Source: Ruminococcus sp.
Lineage (GTDB): Bacteria; Bacillota; Clostridia; Oscillospirales; Ruminococcaceae
Direction: 5' to 3'
DNA: 64,000 nt
NCBI GenBank assembly: GCA_017961625.1
Contig: JAGCWY010000041.1
Span: forward strand, 54,980-118,979
A program made the translations under genes and the position numbers. Numbering within the stretch: the first letter of the stretch is position 1; the number at the start of each line of letters is the position of its first letter. This document shows positions 18,186 to 25,585 of this stretch, one piece after another. The notes beneath the pieces are model-generated. The model saw only the letters and a program-made list of their open reading frames with translations. It did no database searches and had not been told where the DNA came from.

Positions 18186-19790
18186 TTATATCTGCATATT
18201 AATTAATCCATTCCACCCTTCACAGAACTGTTTATATTCCATATTAAGCGTTACATCTATCTTGTATCCTTTACCGATCTCTATTCGACTTATAACCTGT
18301 GAAATAATCATTTTCTTTTGCTCTATCGTAGCAAGTTTGAACTCATTGACCCAGCCCTTGAACACTTCATACATCGGACGAACTTTTTCAATCGCTGTCT
18401 TCTTTTTTTCCATTTCATTAGTTATCTTCTCAATCTGTAGGTTTATTGCATTAATTTTCTGCTGAACTGTTGTCATAGCCGAAGATAATTGTTCCGGCGA
18501 ATAAAAACTCTCGCCTATCAAGGTATTTGCTATTTCCTCATTTAGTTTATCATGCTGCTTTTGATATTTTTTTAGTTCAGTATTGAGTTTTGTTTGTTTT
18601 GCACGACATTTTTGCATTTCTTTGTTATATTCTTTCCTGAGTTCAGCTTCATTAGGTGCATCGCTTATATTAGCAAATACCCTATTAGTCATTGCATCTA
18701 TGATTGCTTTATCCACTTTTGAGGCTGAGTATACTGATTGTCCATCACACTCACATAGTTTCCTACTTCTATGATAGCATATATATCGTAGGTATTGCTT
18801 TTCTCTCACCTCACCTGTTGATTTCACTGTGTATTTCTCAGTATGCATATTTGAAGTCATTCTACCGCCACAGTGTGCACAGAACATTATTCCTGACAAC
18901 ATTGCCTTACTTTTTGTTGACAAAGCGACCTGTCTTTCATCGCTGTTTTTGATTGCTCTCTGATCAAGTATATATTGAGTTCTTTCAAATAGTTTTTCAT
19001 CTATGATCTGTAATTCCTTCATATGAGGTGATACTGTGTCTCCTGACACCATATATCCACAGGTCAGTTTATTTCTTAGTATTCTTATTATTGTATTACA
19101 TTGAAATTTTGCTCCGCTATGAGTTCTTACCCCGTTCTCATTTAAATAGGTGGCGAGTCTATGAGAACCATATCCATCTTTTACGGTCTTCTCAAATATC
19201 TTCACCACCCATTCAGCTTCTACTGGATTTATTACAAGATCATATATTTCCTTTCCTTTTTTATTTAAACGGCCTCTTTTTTCAAGTTGGTATCCGAAGG
19301 GGACACATCCCCCCGTATAGCTTCCTTCGGCTGTTAGCTGCTGCATTCTTGTCTTTATTCTCATGGAAGTTTTCTCAGATTCTCCGGAAGCTTGCCAGAA
19401 TCGTATATAGTTCATAAGCTTATCTACATGACTCTCAAATCGTTGCTCCCCCTCCTGGACACTCCACACTCTTATTCCATGTTTCACAAACCATTCTACG
19501 ACAAATGGTGTTTCATCATCTATTCGTCCGATTCTGTCAAACATAAATACCAACAGTATCTGGAATTCATTTCTTAATGCTGCCGCCTTTAATTCTTGAA
19601 TAGCATCTCTGTCGGTTGCGGACACCTTAAAACCTGATACTCCTTTCTCCAGAAATTCCTTACCAACTGTCCAGCCCATTCGCTTGGCGAAGTCTCGGCA
19701 AGCTTCTCGCTGCATCGGGATATCGTCCTTGGCCTTATCAACCTGCTTTGTTGTTGATACTCTGTACAAATTATAAGCTATTTCGCCCAT
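18186..19790 (-). CDS. Large serine recombinase
   Basis: A 534-residue site-specific recombinase. The N-terminal resolvase domain carries the nucleophile in YRVSTTKQ (Ser12) and the FMFDRIGRI block at 82-90. The recombinase domain follows around 165-260. The zinc ribbon has Cys304/307 (FCAHCGG) and Cys338/346/348, and a coiled coil spans about 380-470. This is the TndX/TnpX-like architecture that integrates and excises mobile elements at a short att site. It is the last gene of a minus-strand operon with three small proteins, a helicase and MazF, so it is presumably the integrase of that module. Its att sites were not found. Confidence 0.92.
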   Translation of the reverse strand: MGEIAYNLYRVSTTKQVDKAKDDIPMQREACRDFAKRMGWTVGKEFLEKGVSGFKVSATDRDAIQELKAAALRNEFQILLVFMFDRIGRIDDETPFVVEWFVKHGIRVWSVQEGEQRFESHVDKLMNYIRFWQASGESEKTSMRIKTRMQQLTAEGSYTGGCVPFGYQLEKRGRLNKKGKEIYDLVINPVEAEWVVKIFEKTVKDGYGSHRLATYLNENGVRTHSGAKFQCNTIIRILRNKLTCGYMVSGDTVSPHMKELQIIDEKLFERTQYILDQRAIKNSDERQVALSTKSKAMLSGIMFCAHCGGRMTSNMHTEKYTVKSTGEVREKQYLRYICYHRSRKLCECDGQSVYSASKVDKAIIDAMTNRVFANISDAPNEAELRKEYNKEMQKCRAKQTKLNTELKKYQKQHDKLNEEIANTLIGESFYSPEQLSSAMTTVQQKINAINLQIEKITNEMEKKKTAIEKVRPMYEVFKGWVNEFKLATIEQKKMIISQVISRIEIGKGYKIDVTLNMEYKQFCEGWNGLINMQI

Positions 19791-19948
19791 TTATTTGCTC
19801 CTTTTCATTTTAATGGCAAACGCCTATTCACTTTTTTCACCAACAACAATACCATACTTCGGCTCAAATTGGTATCACCAATGCCCACGAATTATTCAGG
19901 TATATTTTGTATAAAACTGTCTTACTTGCTATGCTGTAGACTGTTGCT

Positions 19949-20089
19949 CTAATCACTATTCATTTCATTTTTCAATCTGCTTTTAAAGCATTCAAGAATC
20001 AGCCATAATACTTTATCTTTTATGTCTTCTGCCTGTGGTTTAAAGAATATTCTCACTTCACAGCCATTATAATTTTCTTTTATAACCAT
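19949..20089 (-). CDS. 46-residue mobile-element protein
   Basis: ATG at 20089 with GAAAGGTGG upstream. The product starts MVIKENYNGCEVRIFFKPQA and ends in a basic/amphipathic helix. No family recognised, but it is placed in the operon between DUF3789 and the recombinase, a common position for small recombinase-associated proteins. The strong ribosome-binding site is the main support. Confidence 0.55.
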   Translation of the reverse strand: MVIKENYNGCEVRIFFKPQAEDIKDKVLWLILECFKSRLKNEMNSD

Positions 20090-20115
20090 AGATACCACCT
20101 TTCAATATACTATTG

Positions 20116-20217
20116 TTACATATTCCATTCATCAGCTTTTCCAGCTGATATGCAAAAGCACATAACGATAACTCCAACAGTTCCGCCGAACATCGCACCT
20201 GCAATAAACTGTATCAT
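20116..20217 (-). CDS. DUF3789-like 33-residue membrane peptide
   Basis: ATG at 20217 overlaps the previous stop by four bases (ATGA), with GGGAGATGAA before it. The product, MIQFIAGAMFGGTVGVIVMC and a short polar tail, is one membrane helix with Gly-Gly followed by Cys residues, which is the DUF3789 pattern found in many Clostridia mobile elements. Role unknown. Confidence 0.6.
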   Translation of the reverse strand: MIQFIAGAMFGGTVGVIVMCFCISAGKADEWNM

Positions 20218-20393
20218 GCGTTCATCTCCCATTCATGAATTATAATATGTCTTTCAGTAACAGTCATCTCTTTCATCTCACATATTCTTAGCCTTTCCTT
20301 TTGGGAGACCTCTTTTTCAATCGCAACTGTTCCCAGAAGTTGATCCATTACCGCAAGCATATAATCAGCTGCTCTGTTTTTACTATCATTCAT
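20214..20393 (-). CDS. 59-residue mobile-element protein
   Basis: ATG at 20393, eight bases inside the end of the helicase gene, with AAGGAGAAGGA upstream. Product is charged, mostly helical (MNDSKNRAADYMLAVMDQLL at the start) and ends in ATGA overlap with the next gene, so translation is coupled. No family recognised. Confidence 0.55.
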   Translation of the reverse strand: MNDSKNRAADYMLAVMDQLLGTVAIEKEVSQKERLRICEMKEMTVTERHIIIHEWEMNA

Positions 20394-22287
20394 TTTTATC
20401 CTTCTCCTTCATAATTTCCCAGCGTTTATTGAGTTCTGAGATATCCTCGGTCACATTCTTCATAGGTAAAGCTGCTAATGTTGTTTCTCTATATGCTGAC
20501 TTCAATTTCATGTTCACTCTTGGATCGAGTATTGATACTATACCTTTATCATAGTTGCTTCGTATGAGTCTGCCAGCCCCTTGTTTAAGCTTTATTATCA
20601 TCTCAGGCACAGCAACTTCCAAAAGAGGAAACTCAGCCTTTGACATCTTATATTCTATTACAGGTTCAGGAAACGGAAAAGGAAGCTTGAATATAATAAC
20701 CTGCGAGAGACTCTCACCCTCAACATTAATTCCTTCCCAATACGCTCCCGTACCTAGTATAACGGAATTCACGTCATTTCTGAAGTTTTCTATTCTCTTT
20801 TTCTGAGATGATTCATTCACCTGTATCATTATCTTATATGTAAGGTCCATTCGCGACAGTTCCCTATATACATAATTCATATCGTCTTTTGCGGTGAAAA
20901 GAATCAATGTCTTGCCGTGAGTTATCTTAAGCAGCTTTACTATTTCCGGTATAGCTGCTTTACGATATTTATCACGGTTAAATTTTCTCGGACAAGGAAG
21001 ACTATTCGATATATATAACATAGAATGATCATCATAATAAAACGGCGACTTCTTGGGTTCGGACAACTTTACATAATCAGGGCAACCAAGATTGCTCATA
21101 AAATACCTGTATTCTTCTTTAGCCTCACCTCCATTTCCTGACGTTATGGTAGCCGATGTCAGTATGGTCCTTCTTCCTTTTACGAATAGCATATCTCCTA
21201 TCTCCTTACATATATCCTTCTTGCTGACGTTTATACGAATGCCATTTTCAGCTGTAAGCCATACAAGATGGCTCTTTTTGCAGGCATCACGAAACATCTG
21301 CAGACTACGGAGCTTGTGTTTGGTGTGCATCTCAATTTCTGCCATGTATAAGCGTATCTTGAGTATAAGCAATCGCATTTCCTTGTTTTCGTGAAAATAA
21401 TAATTCTTTATATTGTCATGTGAACATTTACGCTGCTGAAAGACATCATGTTTAAGATACTTAAATAATCTATCAAGCAGTTCTATAAGTTCAATACTTG
21501 CTCCAGAAAGTTCTTCCTTGCTATTAGCAGTCACCTTCATTATCTCCGTACATATTTTATGAAAACTAAAAGATGTAGTAAAAGCATCTCTGAACCTGTT
21601 TTCAAGATTATGTGCTTCATCAACAACTACTGTGCTGAGATCGTGTTTGAAAATCCCTTTATTTTCTCTTTGGTTAATAAAATGTGTCACTAGCATATTC
21701 TGATTACAGATAACTATCTCATCAGTGTTACGTAAGCGTACTCGCATCTTAAAGTATTCACATATATTTCTGAACGTACATCCTTTACATTTTTCGCCAA
21801 ATGCTCTTATACAAATACTTTTCCATACATTTTCATGAACAGTTATTTCCGACTTGTTTTGCAATCCATCCCTAGCTTTTTCATACATTTCCACATATTT
21901 TCCGTTTTTCCTTAAGAAACTACGAAAGCTTCTCAAACACACATAGTTTTTCATTCCTTTTGCGACATCAATATTTGTCTTAACACCTATCATATCAAGT
22001 ACGGATTTGAGATCCCGTTCAAGCTGTTCTTGTAAAGCAATAGAAGATGTTGCAATTATAATCTGCCGGCGTTCTCGAAAGAATTGCAGCACAATCGGAA
22101 CTAGATAAGCTATTGACTTACCTATGCCGACCTCCGCTTCAACTATCAATGAATTATCATCAACGATTGCCTGAGCAATTTCATTTGCCATTTCAACCTG
22201 ACCTTCCCGGCGTTCAAGACCGTTATTTTCAGCTTCAATAAAGAATCTTTCCACAGCATTATTGAGCGGTAATTCTTTTATTTTCAT
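20386..22287 (-). CDS. DinG/XPD-like superfamily 2 helicase
   Basis: 633 residues, ATG at 22287 with TAGGAGGTGAAAA. Motif I EAEVGIGKS near 50-58, motif II VVDEAH near 222-227, Cys residues of the iron-sulphur region (VCLRSF; CIRAFGEKCKGCTFRNIC, about 112-176), and motif VI QGAGRLIRS near 573-581. This is the iron-sulphur SF2 helicase layout of DinG, unwinding DNA from 5' to 3' and able to clear R-loops or support element replication. It begins three bases behind mazF and overlaps the 59-residue gene, within one operon with the serine recombinase. Confidence 0.85.
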   Translation of the reverse strand: MKIKELPLNNAVERFFIEAENNGLERREGQVEMANEIAQAIVDDNSLIVEAEVGIGKSIAYLVPIVLQFFRERRQIIIATSSIALQEQLERDLKSVLDMIGVKTNIDVAKGMKNYVCLRSFRSFLRKNGKYVEMYEKARDGLQNKSEITVHENVWKSICIRAFGEKCKGCTFRNICEYFKMRVRLRNTDEIVICNQNMLVTHFINQRENKGIFKHDLSTVVVDEAHNLENRFRDAFTTSFSFHKICTEIMKVTANSKEELSGASIELIELLDRLFKYLKHDVFQQRKCSHDNIKNYYFHENKEMRLLILKIRLYMAEIEMHTKHKLRSLQMFRDACKKSHLVWLTAENGIRINVSKKDICKEIGDMLFVKGRRTILTSATITSGNGGEAKEEYRYFMSNLGCPDYVKLSEPKKSPFYYDDHSMLYISNSLPCPRKFNRDKYRKAAIPEIVKLLKITHGKTLILFTAKDDMNYVYRELSRMDLTYKIMIQVNESSQKKRIENFRNDVNSVILGTGAYWEGINVEGESLSQVIIFKLPFPFPEPVIEYKMSKAEFPLLEVAVPEMIIKLKQGAGRLIRSNYDKGIVSILDPRVNMKLKSAYRETTLAALPMKNVTEDISELNKRWEIMKEKDKNE

Positions 22288-22290
22288 TTT

Positions 22291-22644
22291 TCACCTCCTA
22301 TCATGCAAGGCAAGGCTAATTCTCAATGCCCTATCTATTCTACGAATATCCTTCTCCTTCAACGTCCCTATATATTTCTTCAATCTCAATACCGAAATAG
22401 TTCTTATTTGCTCAGTAAGTACACAACCTCTATATTTTTTTAGCGTTCCATAATGTATTATCACATGGTTGGGAATATCAGCTTTCATCTTTGATGTTAT
22501 TGGTACAATAATAGTCGTATCCGCATATGAATTACCTTTATTGTTTTGTACTATTATCACAGGACGTTCATTAGACTGTTCCGAACCTATACCTTGACCA
22601 AGATTCGCAACATACATATCTCCTCGTTTTGGTGTAAACGTCAT
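22291..22644 (-). CDS. mazF: MazF/PemK-family endoribonuclease toxin
   Basis: 117 residues with the family features: RGDMYVANLG near 6-15, ERPVIIVQNN at 26-35, and TIIVPITSK at 44-52, the usual beta-barrel core with Arg and Thr active-site residues. MazF cuts single-stranded RNA at short motifs. No antitoxin gene (mazE-like) adjoins it; the neighbours are the helicase and a structured non-coding region. A perfect 12-bp hairpin sits just upstream of its ribosome-binding site and may limit translation. Confidence 0.85.
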   Translation of the reverse strand: MTFTPKRGDMYVANLGQGIGSEQSNERPVIIVQNNKGNSYADTTIIVPITSKMKADIPNHVIIHYGTLKKYRGCVLTEQIRTISVLRLKKYIGTLKEKDIRRIDRALRISLALHDRR

Positions 22645-22661
22645 AGTATTCTCCTTTATGT

Positions 22662-22690
22662 ATATGGGCTGCTATCAAAGCAGCCCATAT
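22662..22690 (-). promoter_or_regulatory. 12-bp hairpin in front of mazF
   Basis: Perfect stem ATATGGGCTGCT (22662-22673) with AGCAGCCCATAT (22679-22690), loop of five. It lies just upstream of the mazF ribosome-binding site, at the end of the structured RNA-like stretch. There is no T-run, so a terminator is less likely than an RNA structure or processing site. Confidence 0.55.
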
Positions 22691-23150
22691 AAATTGTTAT
22701 CTGTAAGTATCGTTACACTCACAGATGTACCCCAGCAGGGGTACTTTACCGTTACGTTGTGCAACGGCATTTTCCTTACATCAAAGGCCTAGAATATTCT
22801 CATATCATTGCTGACACCCTTCCAGGTTGGGAACCCATAAGCCAAACAGAGTCCTCACTGTTCACGCAGAAACTTATCTCTCTGCCCTTACGGAGTCAGA
22901 GCCGTTGATACGGACGGGCACGCAAGTCGGCTGTCATCGCCATTATAGGAGTGGCTAAACTCCTACTGTCATACTCATATTTATCGCTCGCTCATTTCTA
23001 AGGTCGTGGCGTATGGATGTTCAAGGCTCGCAGGTTTATTGCCCACACCGATCTTGCTGCACACTTATGTGTTGGTATTAAATTTTCAAGTTCCATGAAG
23101 CGCTTATATTGCCCTTCACTAAGTAGCCGTTGAAAATGGCTGATTTGGGC
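22691..23150 (-). ncRNA. Candidate structured non-coding RNA (HEARO/omegaRNA-like?)
   Basis: A 460-base, GC-richer stretch without reading frames between the sigma-like gene and mazF. On the minus strand it is dense in short hairpins: TAGGAG-TTTAGCCA-CTCCTA (22946-22965), GTACCCC-AGCA-GGGGTAC (22727-22744), and paired GGCTCTG/CAGAG blocks. Segments such as GGGCAATAAACCTGCGAGCC and GGAGTTTAGCCACTCC feel like HEARO RNAs, the omegaRNA of IscB nucleases, many of which occur without a protein. No IscB is here. Class assignment is a guess; the structure content and composition are what I can see. Confidence 0.4.
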
Positions 23151-23152
23151 CA

Positions 23153-23575
23153 CTATTTTAAAATTTCAGCAATTTTAACAATCCAACGACTAACACTCCT
23201 TCTCGGTGCTAGTAATATTAACGAAATATCTCTGTGTGCTATTTTCATAACTGTATTTAAGTAATAAGCTCTCCGTTCTATCGGACGTAATTCTGACAGT
23301 TTTTTACGTTTTTCGATATTACTTATATACTCATGCCAGTTCTCTTCTATATCGTACTCATCGATACTGAATTCATAGTTTTGCAGTTTATCCTCTATGT
23401 CAGACAAATCAACTTTCTTTTCAAGATAGGCACGATCTGAGCGAAAAGTATCATTATCAAATTCTTTGATAGATGCTATCTGCTCATCTGACATTCCAAG
23501 TTCTCTATATAGTTTTTCATTTTTATTCCATTCAGCATCAAATTTTCTCTTTTCAAGTCCATGCTTATATCCCAT
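23153..23575 (-). CDS. Sigma-70-region-4-like HTH protein
   Basis: 140 residues, charged throughout. The N-terminus (MGYKHGLEKRKFDAEWNKNE, then ELGMSDEQIASIKEFD) is typical of small sigma-like proteins of Clostridia conjugative elements. The C-terminus, after 'LRPIERRAYYLNTVMKIAHR', has a helix-turn-helix ending in RRSVSRWIVKIAEIL. Such proteins are annotated as RNA polymerase sigma factors but lack region 2, so they may act as accessory activators. It stands at the head of the minus-strand operon, upstream of the structured RNA-like region and mazF. Confidence 0.6.
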   Translation of the reverse strand: MGYKHGLEKRKFDAEWNKNEKLYRELGMSDEQIASIKEFDNDTFRSDRAYLEKKVDLSDIEDKLQNYEFSIDEYDIEENWHEYISNIEKRKKLSELRPIERRAYYLNTVMKIAHRDISLILLAPRRSVSRWIVKIAEILK

Positions 23576-23658
23576 GTTTTACCTCCGTTTTGATTTCTTA
23601 TTGACAAATCAAAACGGAAGATCATGGATATTTAGCTGCTATGCATAACCAGCCACAT

Positions 23659-23817
23659 TTAAATAACTCTTGCGTCATACATTACCCTTTTTGCAAAGGA
23701 TAATGAGTAATTCCAAGTTTTCGCTACAACTATTTTTACAGCATAATATGTGAACATTTGAATTGGTGTTTGGGGATCATTTCTACGTAGAGCTTTATAA
23801 TAATAAATCTCCAACAT
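23659..23817 (-). CDS. 52-residue hypothetical protein with strong RBS
   Basis: ATG at 23817 with a very good site, GTGAGGAGG. Product MLEIYYYKALRRNDPQTPIQ and on, basic, with one amphipathic helix; no family recognised. It lies 83 bases upstream of the sigma-like gene on the same strand and could be the first gene of the module. Confidence 0.5.
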   Translation of the reverse strand: MLEIYYYKALRRNDPQTPIQMFTYYAVKIVVAKTWNYSLSFAKRVMYDARVI

Positions 23818-23908
23818 TATCCTCCTCACTGCTTCATAATTATTGATGTACTTATGTGAGCAGCTATGGTGGATGCCGAACTACAAACAAAAAAAATATG
23901 AATATATA

Positions 23909-23955
23909 AAAATAGCACTTATCAAATGCATTATTGCAAATGATAAGTGCTATTT
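23909..23955. repeat. 15-bp inverted repeat hairpin
   Basis: AAATAGCACTTATCA and its exact complement TGATAAGTGCTATTT, separated by 16 bases. Possible terminator or protein-binding site; it is in the leader of the minus-strand small protein. Confidence 0.5.
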
Positions 23956-24085
23956 CACAATAACTATGTACTGACAGTTCAGTAGAGAAGCAAACGAAGC
24001 TATAAGGGCAAGGCATCCTTTTTGTTAAATATTTATAGACTTTATCCTCATAATAAGCTCCGCTTTTTCTGCTTATTAAAAGCAA

Positions 24086-24128
24086 AAAAACTCCTCCAGT
24101 CAACCGCAAAAAGACTGGAGGAGTTTTT
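24086..24128. terminator. Bidirectional terminator
   Basis: AAAAACTCCTCCAGTC (24086-24101) and its complement GACTGGAGGAGTTTTT (24113-24128), 16 perfect pairs, with A-run before and T-run after. It can stop transcripts from either side. Confidence 0.8.
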
Positions 24129-24140
24129 CAGCACCTAAAT

Positions 24141-24171
24141 CCCGTCAGAAAAATCGGTTTTTTTTGACGGG
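24141..24171. repeat. CCCGTCA/TGACGGG inverted repeat
   Basis: Perfect 7-bp arms separated by 17 bases containing an A-run and a T-run. It stands just upstream of the XRE promoter; terminator or operator. Confidence 0.45.
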
Positions 24172-24185
24172 AAATTGTTTATATA

Positions 24186-24213
24186 TGAACTAATAGTTCA
24201 GTTAAATTATACT
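24186..24213 (+). promoter_or_regulatory. Operator and promoter of the XRE regulator
   Basis: Perfect palindrome TGAACTA-A-TAGTTCA (24186-24200) followed by a -10 TATACT (24208-24213). The palindrome would cover the -35 region, a common place for an autorepressor such as the XRE protein encoded just downstream. Confidence 0.5.
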
Positions 24214-24275
24214 GCTGTGCCATTAAAAACCCCTAAATATCTAGGTATAATAATTCTAAAGGAGGTGAACCAGAA

Positions 24276-24617
24276 ATGCATAGTCCAAATAAAAGATTTG
24301 GTCAGCAAATAAAAAAAGCAAGGAAGCGATCAAATCTTACGATTGAAGCCCTTGCTGATAATGTTGGTGTATCCGAAAGATATTTGTACCGTATTGAAAA
24401 TGAGGGAAAAACGCCAAGTTTTGAAGTCCTATATAAGTTGATCAGATGCTTAAACATTCCACCGGACTTAATCTTCTATCCCGAAAAACCGTCTAAAGAA
24501 TCTGAGATAGAAGATCTTGTCCGTATGCTCTACAATTGCAATGAACGTGATCTGGAAATCCTTAAAGCAACTGTTAAAGCTATGAATGAAATTAACAAAA
24601 GAAAAGGTAAAGCTTAA
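24276..24617 (+). CDS. XRE-family HTH regulator
   Basis: 113 residues, ATG at 24276 with AAAGGAGGTGA. Helix-turn-helix at about 8-62: FGQQIKKARKRSNLTIEALA, then GVSERYLYRIENEGKTPS. The C-terminal 45 residues form a helical pair. It is one of very few plus-strand genes, transcribed away from the serine recombinase module and facing the agr genes; a 15-bp palindrome overlaps its promoter. It probably represses itself and possibly the divergent module, in the manner of element maintenance regulators. Confidence 0.85.
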   Translation: MHSPNKRFGQQIKKARKRSNLTIEALADNVGVSERYLYRIENEGKTPSFEVLYKLIRCLNIPPDLIFYPEKPSKESEIEDLVRMLYNCNERDLEILKATVKAMNEINKRKGKA

Positions 24618-24675
24618 TCTATGAATTATACCTCTTCAACTATATCTACATATTATAGCTATTAACATTAAGTCC

Positions 24676-24716
24676 TTCAAAAAGCTGTTACAAAAGATTT
24701 GTAACAGCTTTTTGAA
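24676..24716. terminator. Convergent terminator between XRE gene and agrD
   Basis: TTCAAAAAGCTGTTAC (24676-24691) and its perfect complement GTAACAGCTTTTTGAA (24701-24716), 16 bp. It serves both the plus-strand XRE gene and the minus-strand agrBD transcript. Confidence 0.85.
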
Positions 24717-24767
24717 AATTCAACATTAAAGCAAAAATAATCTATTCTCCACTTGAAAAACAGTTTG

Positions 24768-24920
24768 TTATTTCTGCTTCTTCTGTTCTTCTGCCATCTC
24801 TCTTACTATTTTAGGCTCAACCGGCTGATATGTGTCCCACCATGATGTCATACCATTAGCCTTAATAGCTGTAGCCTCTGCAAGATCAGCAACTTTTTTT
24901 AATAACTTGTTAACTTTCAT
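24768..24920 (-). CDS. agrD: AgrD-like autoinducer precursor with Ser in place of Cys
   Basis: 50 residues, ATG at 24920 with AAAGGAGG, overlapping the end of agrB by 11 bases. The layout is that of AgrD: an amphipathic N-terminal helix (MKVNKLLKKVADLAEATAIK), a short core, and an acidic tail after a Pro pair. Aligning YQPVEP with the DEPEVP of staphylococcal AgrD puts Ser26 where the ring Cys should be, giving a predicted core Thr-Ser-Trp-Trp-Asp-Thr closed as a lactone rather than a thiolactone. There is no Cys anywhere in the peptide. Ring size and cleavage points are inferred. Confidence 0.85.
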   Translation of the reverse strand: MKVNKLLKKVADLAEATAIKANGMTSWWDTYQPVEPKIVREMAEEQKKQK

Positions 24921-25500
24921 GTGAACGCCTCCTTTCTTTAATATTTCCTATATACATGAGTAAAGATATGTTACTTACAACAAGCGTAGGAAACAACGCT
25001 GCCTCATTATACGACATATAAAACAATATAAATGACAACATAAAAACTAATAAATACAAACAAACACTTATCGCTTTATTTCTTTTCCGAACGTAATCAG
25101 ATAAAGGTTTCTTTACGCACTCCACTGGAGAAAGGAAAAAAACAATTATGAGATTCAAAATACTTATTGATATAAAAAACATAAAATCACATCTGCCACG
25201 TAACATTAAATATGCAATGTTAGTTAATATAAAAGAGTATAGTAATGTTGCCTTACATGCTAAATGAGAATCAGCATGATAACCACCTGTATACATTCTA
25301 ATAGCTACAAATAGTATGTAAAATATGATGGAACGAACGAAAGAATTAGTTAATATTCCGCATACAAGAATTAATACTGCACCAACCACTGCTGATATAA
25401 GCATTTCCAATCCATAACTATACACTTCATATTTTTCAATAGTAATTATTTTCTTATAAAACAAATAATCAGCTATCTCTAAACTCAATCGATGAATCAT
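24910..25500 (-). CDS. agrB: AgrB autoinducer-processing membrane protease
   Basis: 196 residues with five or six membrane helices. The catalytic pair is in place: His75 and Cys82 within RMYTGGYHADSHLAC, matching His77/Cys84 of S. aureus AgrB. AgrB cuts the AgrD tail and closes the ring, then the peptide is exported. AAGAGGTGATG precedes the ATG at 25500. It has its own promoter with a LytTR-like box, so agrBD can be activated separately from agrCA. Confidence 0.92.
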   Translation of the reverse strand: MIHRLSLEIADYLFYKKIITIEKYEVYSYGLEMLISAVVGAVLILVCGILTNSFVRSIIFYILFVAIRMYTGGYHADSHLACKATLLYSFILTNIAYLMLRGRCDFMFFISISILNLIIVFFLSPVECVKKPLSDYVRKRNKAISVCLYLLVFMLSFILFYMSYNEAALFPTLVVSNISLLMYIGNIKERRRSHES

Positions 25501-25520
25501 TTCATCACCTCTTGAGTCAA

Positions 25521-25549
25521 AGTATAGCTGATTATAAAACTGAAATCAA
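25521..25549 (-). promoter_or_regulatory. agrBD promoter
   Basis: Minus strand: -35 TTGATT (25544-25549), 17-base spacer, -10 TATACT (25521-25526), about 20 bases before the agrB start codon. Confidence 0.6.
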
Positions 25550-25555
25550 TACCTA

Positions 25556-25585
25556 TGTCTTGAAACGCCTTTATTATGTCCTAAA
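25556..25585. promoter_or_regulatory. Putative AgrA (LytTR) box C at agrBD
   Basis: On the minus strand TTTAGGACA (25577-25585) then TTCAAGACA (25556-25564), again 21 bases apart and six bases upstream of the -35. It overlaps the end of agrC. The orientation is opposite to boxes A and B, but the spacing and core are the same. Positive feedback of AgrA on agrBD is the usual arrangement. Confidence 0.55.

Larger units (their letters stand above)
23818..24275. other. Divergent intergenic region with four palindromes
   Basis: 458 bases between the minus-strand module and the plus-strand XRE gene. It contains a 15-bp hairpin AAATAGCACTTATCA/TGATAAGTGCTATTT (ends at 23955), a bidirectional terminator (24086-24128), an inverted repeat CCCGTCA/TGACGGG (24141-24171) and an operator-like palindrome before the XRE gene. 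No gene was seen; the 81-codon minus frame here has no ribosome-binding site. Confidence 0.55.

Noticed and set aside
23864..24109. 81-codon minus-strand ORF upstream of the small 52-residue gene
   Set aside because: Spans a 15-bp hairpin and part of a terminator, with no ribosome-binding site.
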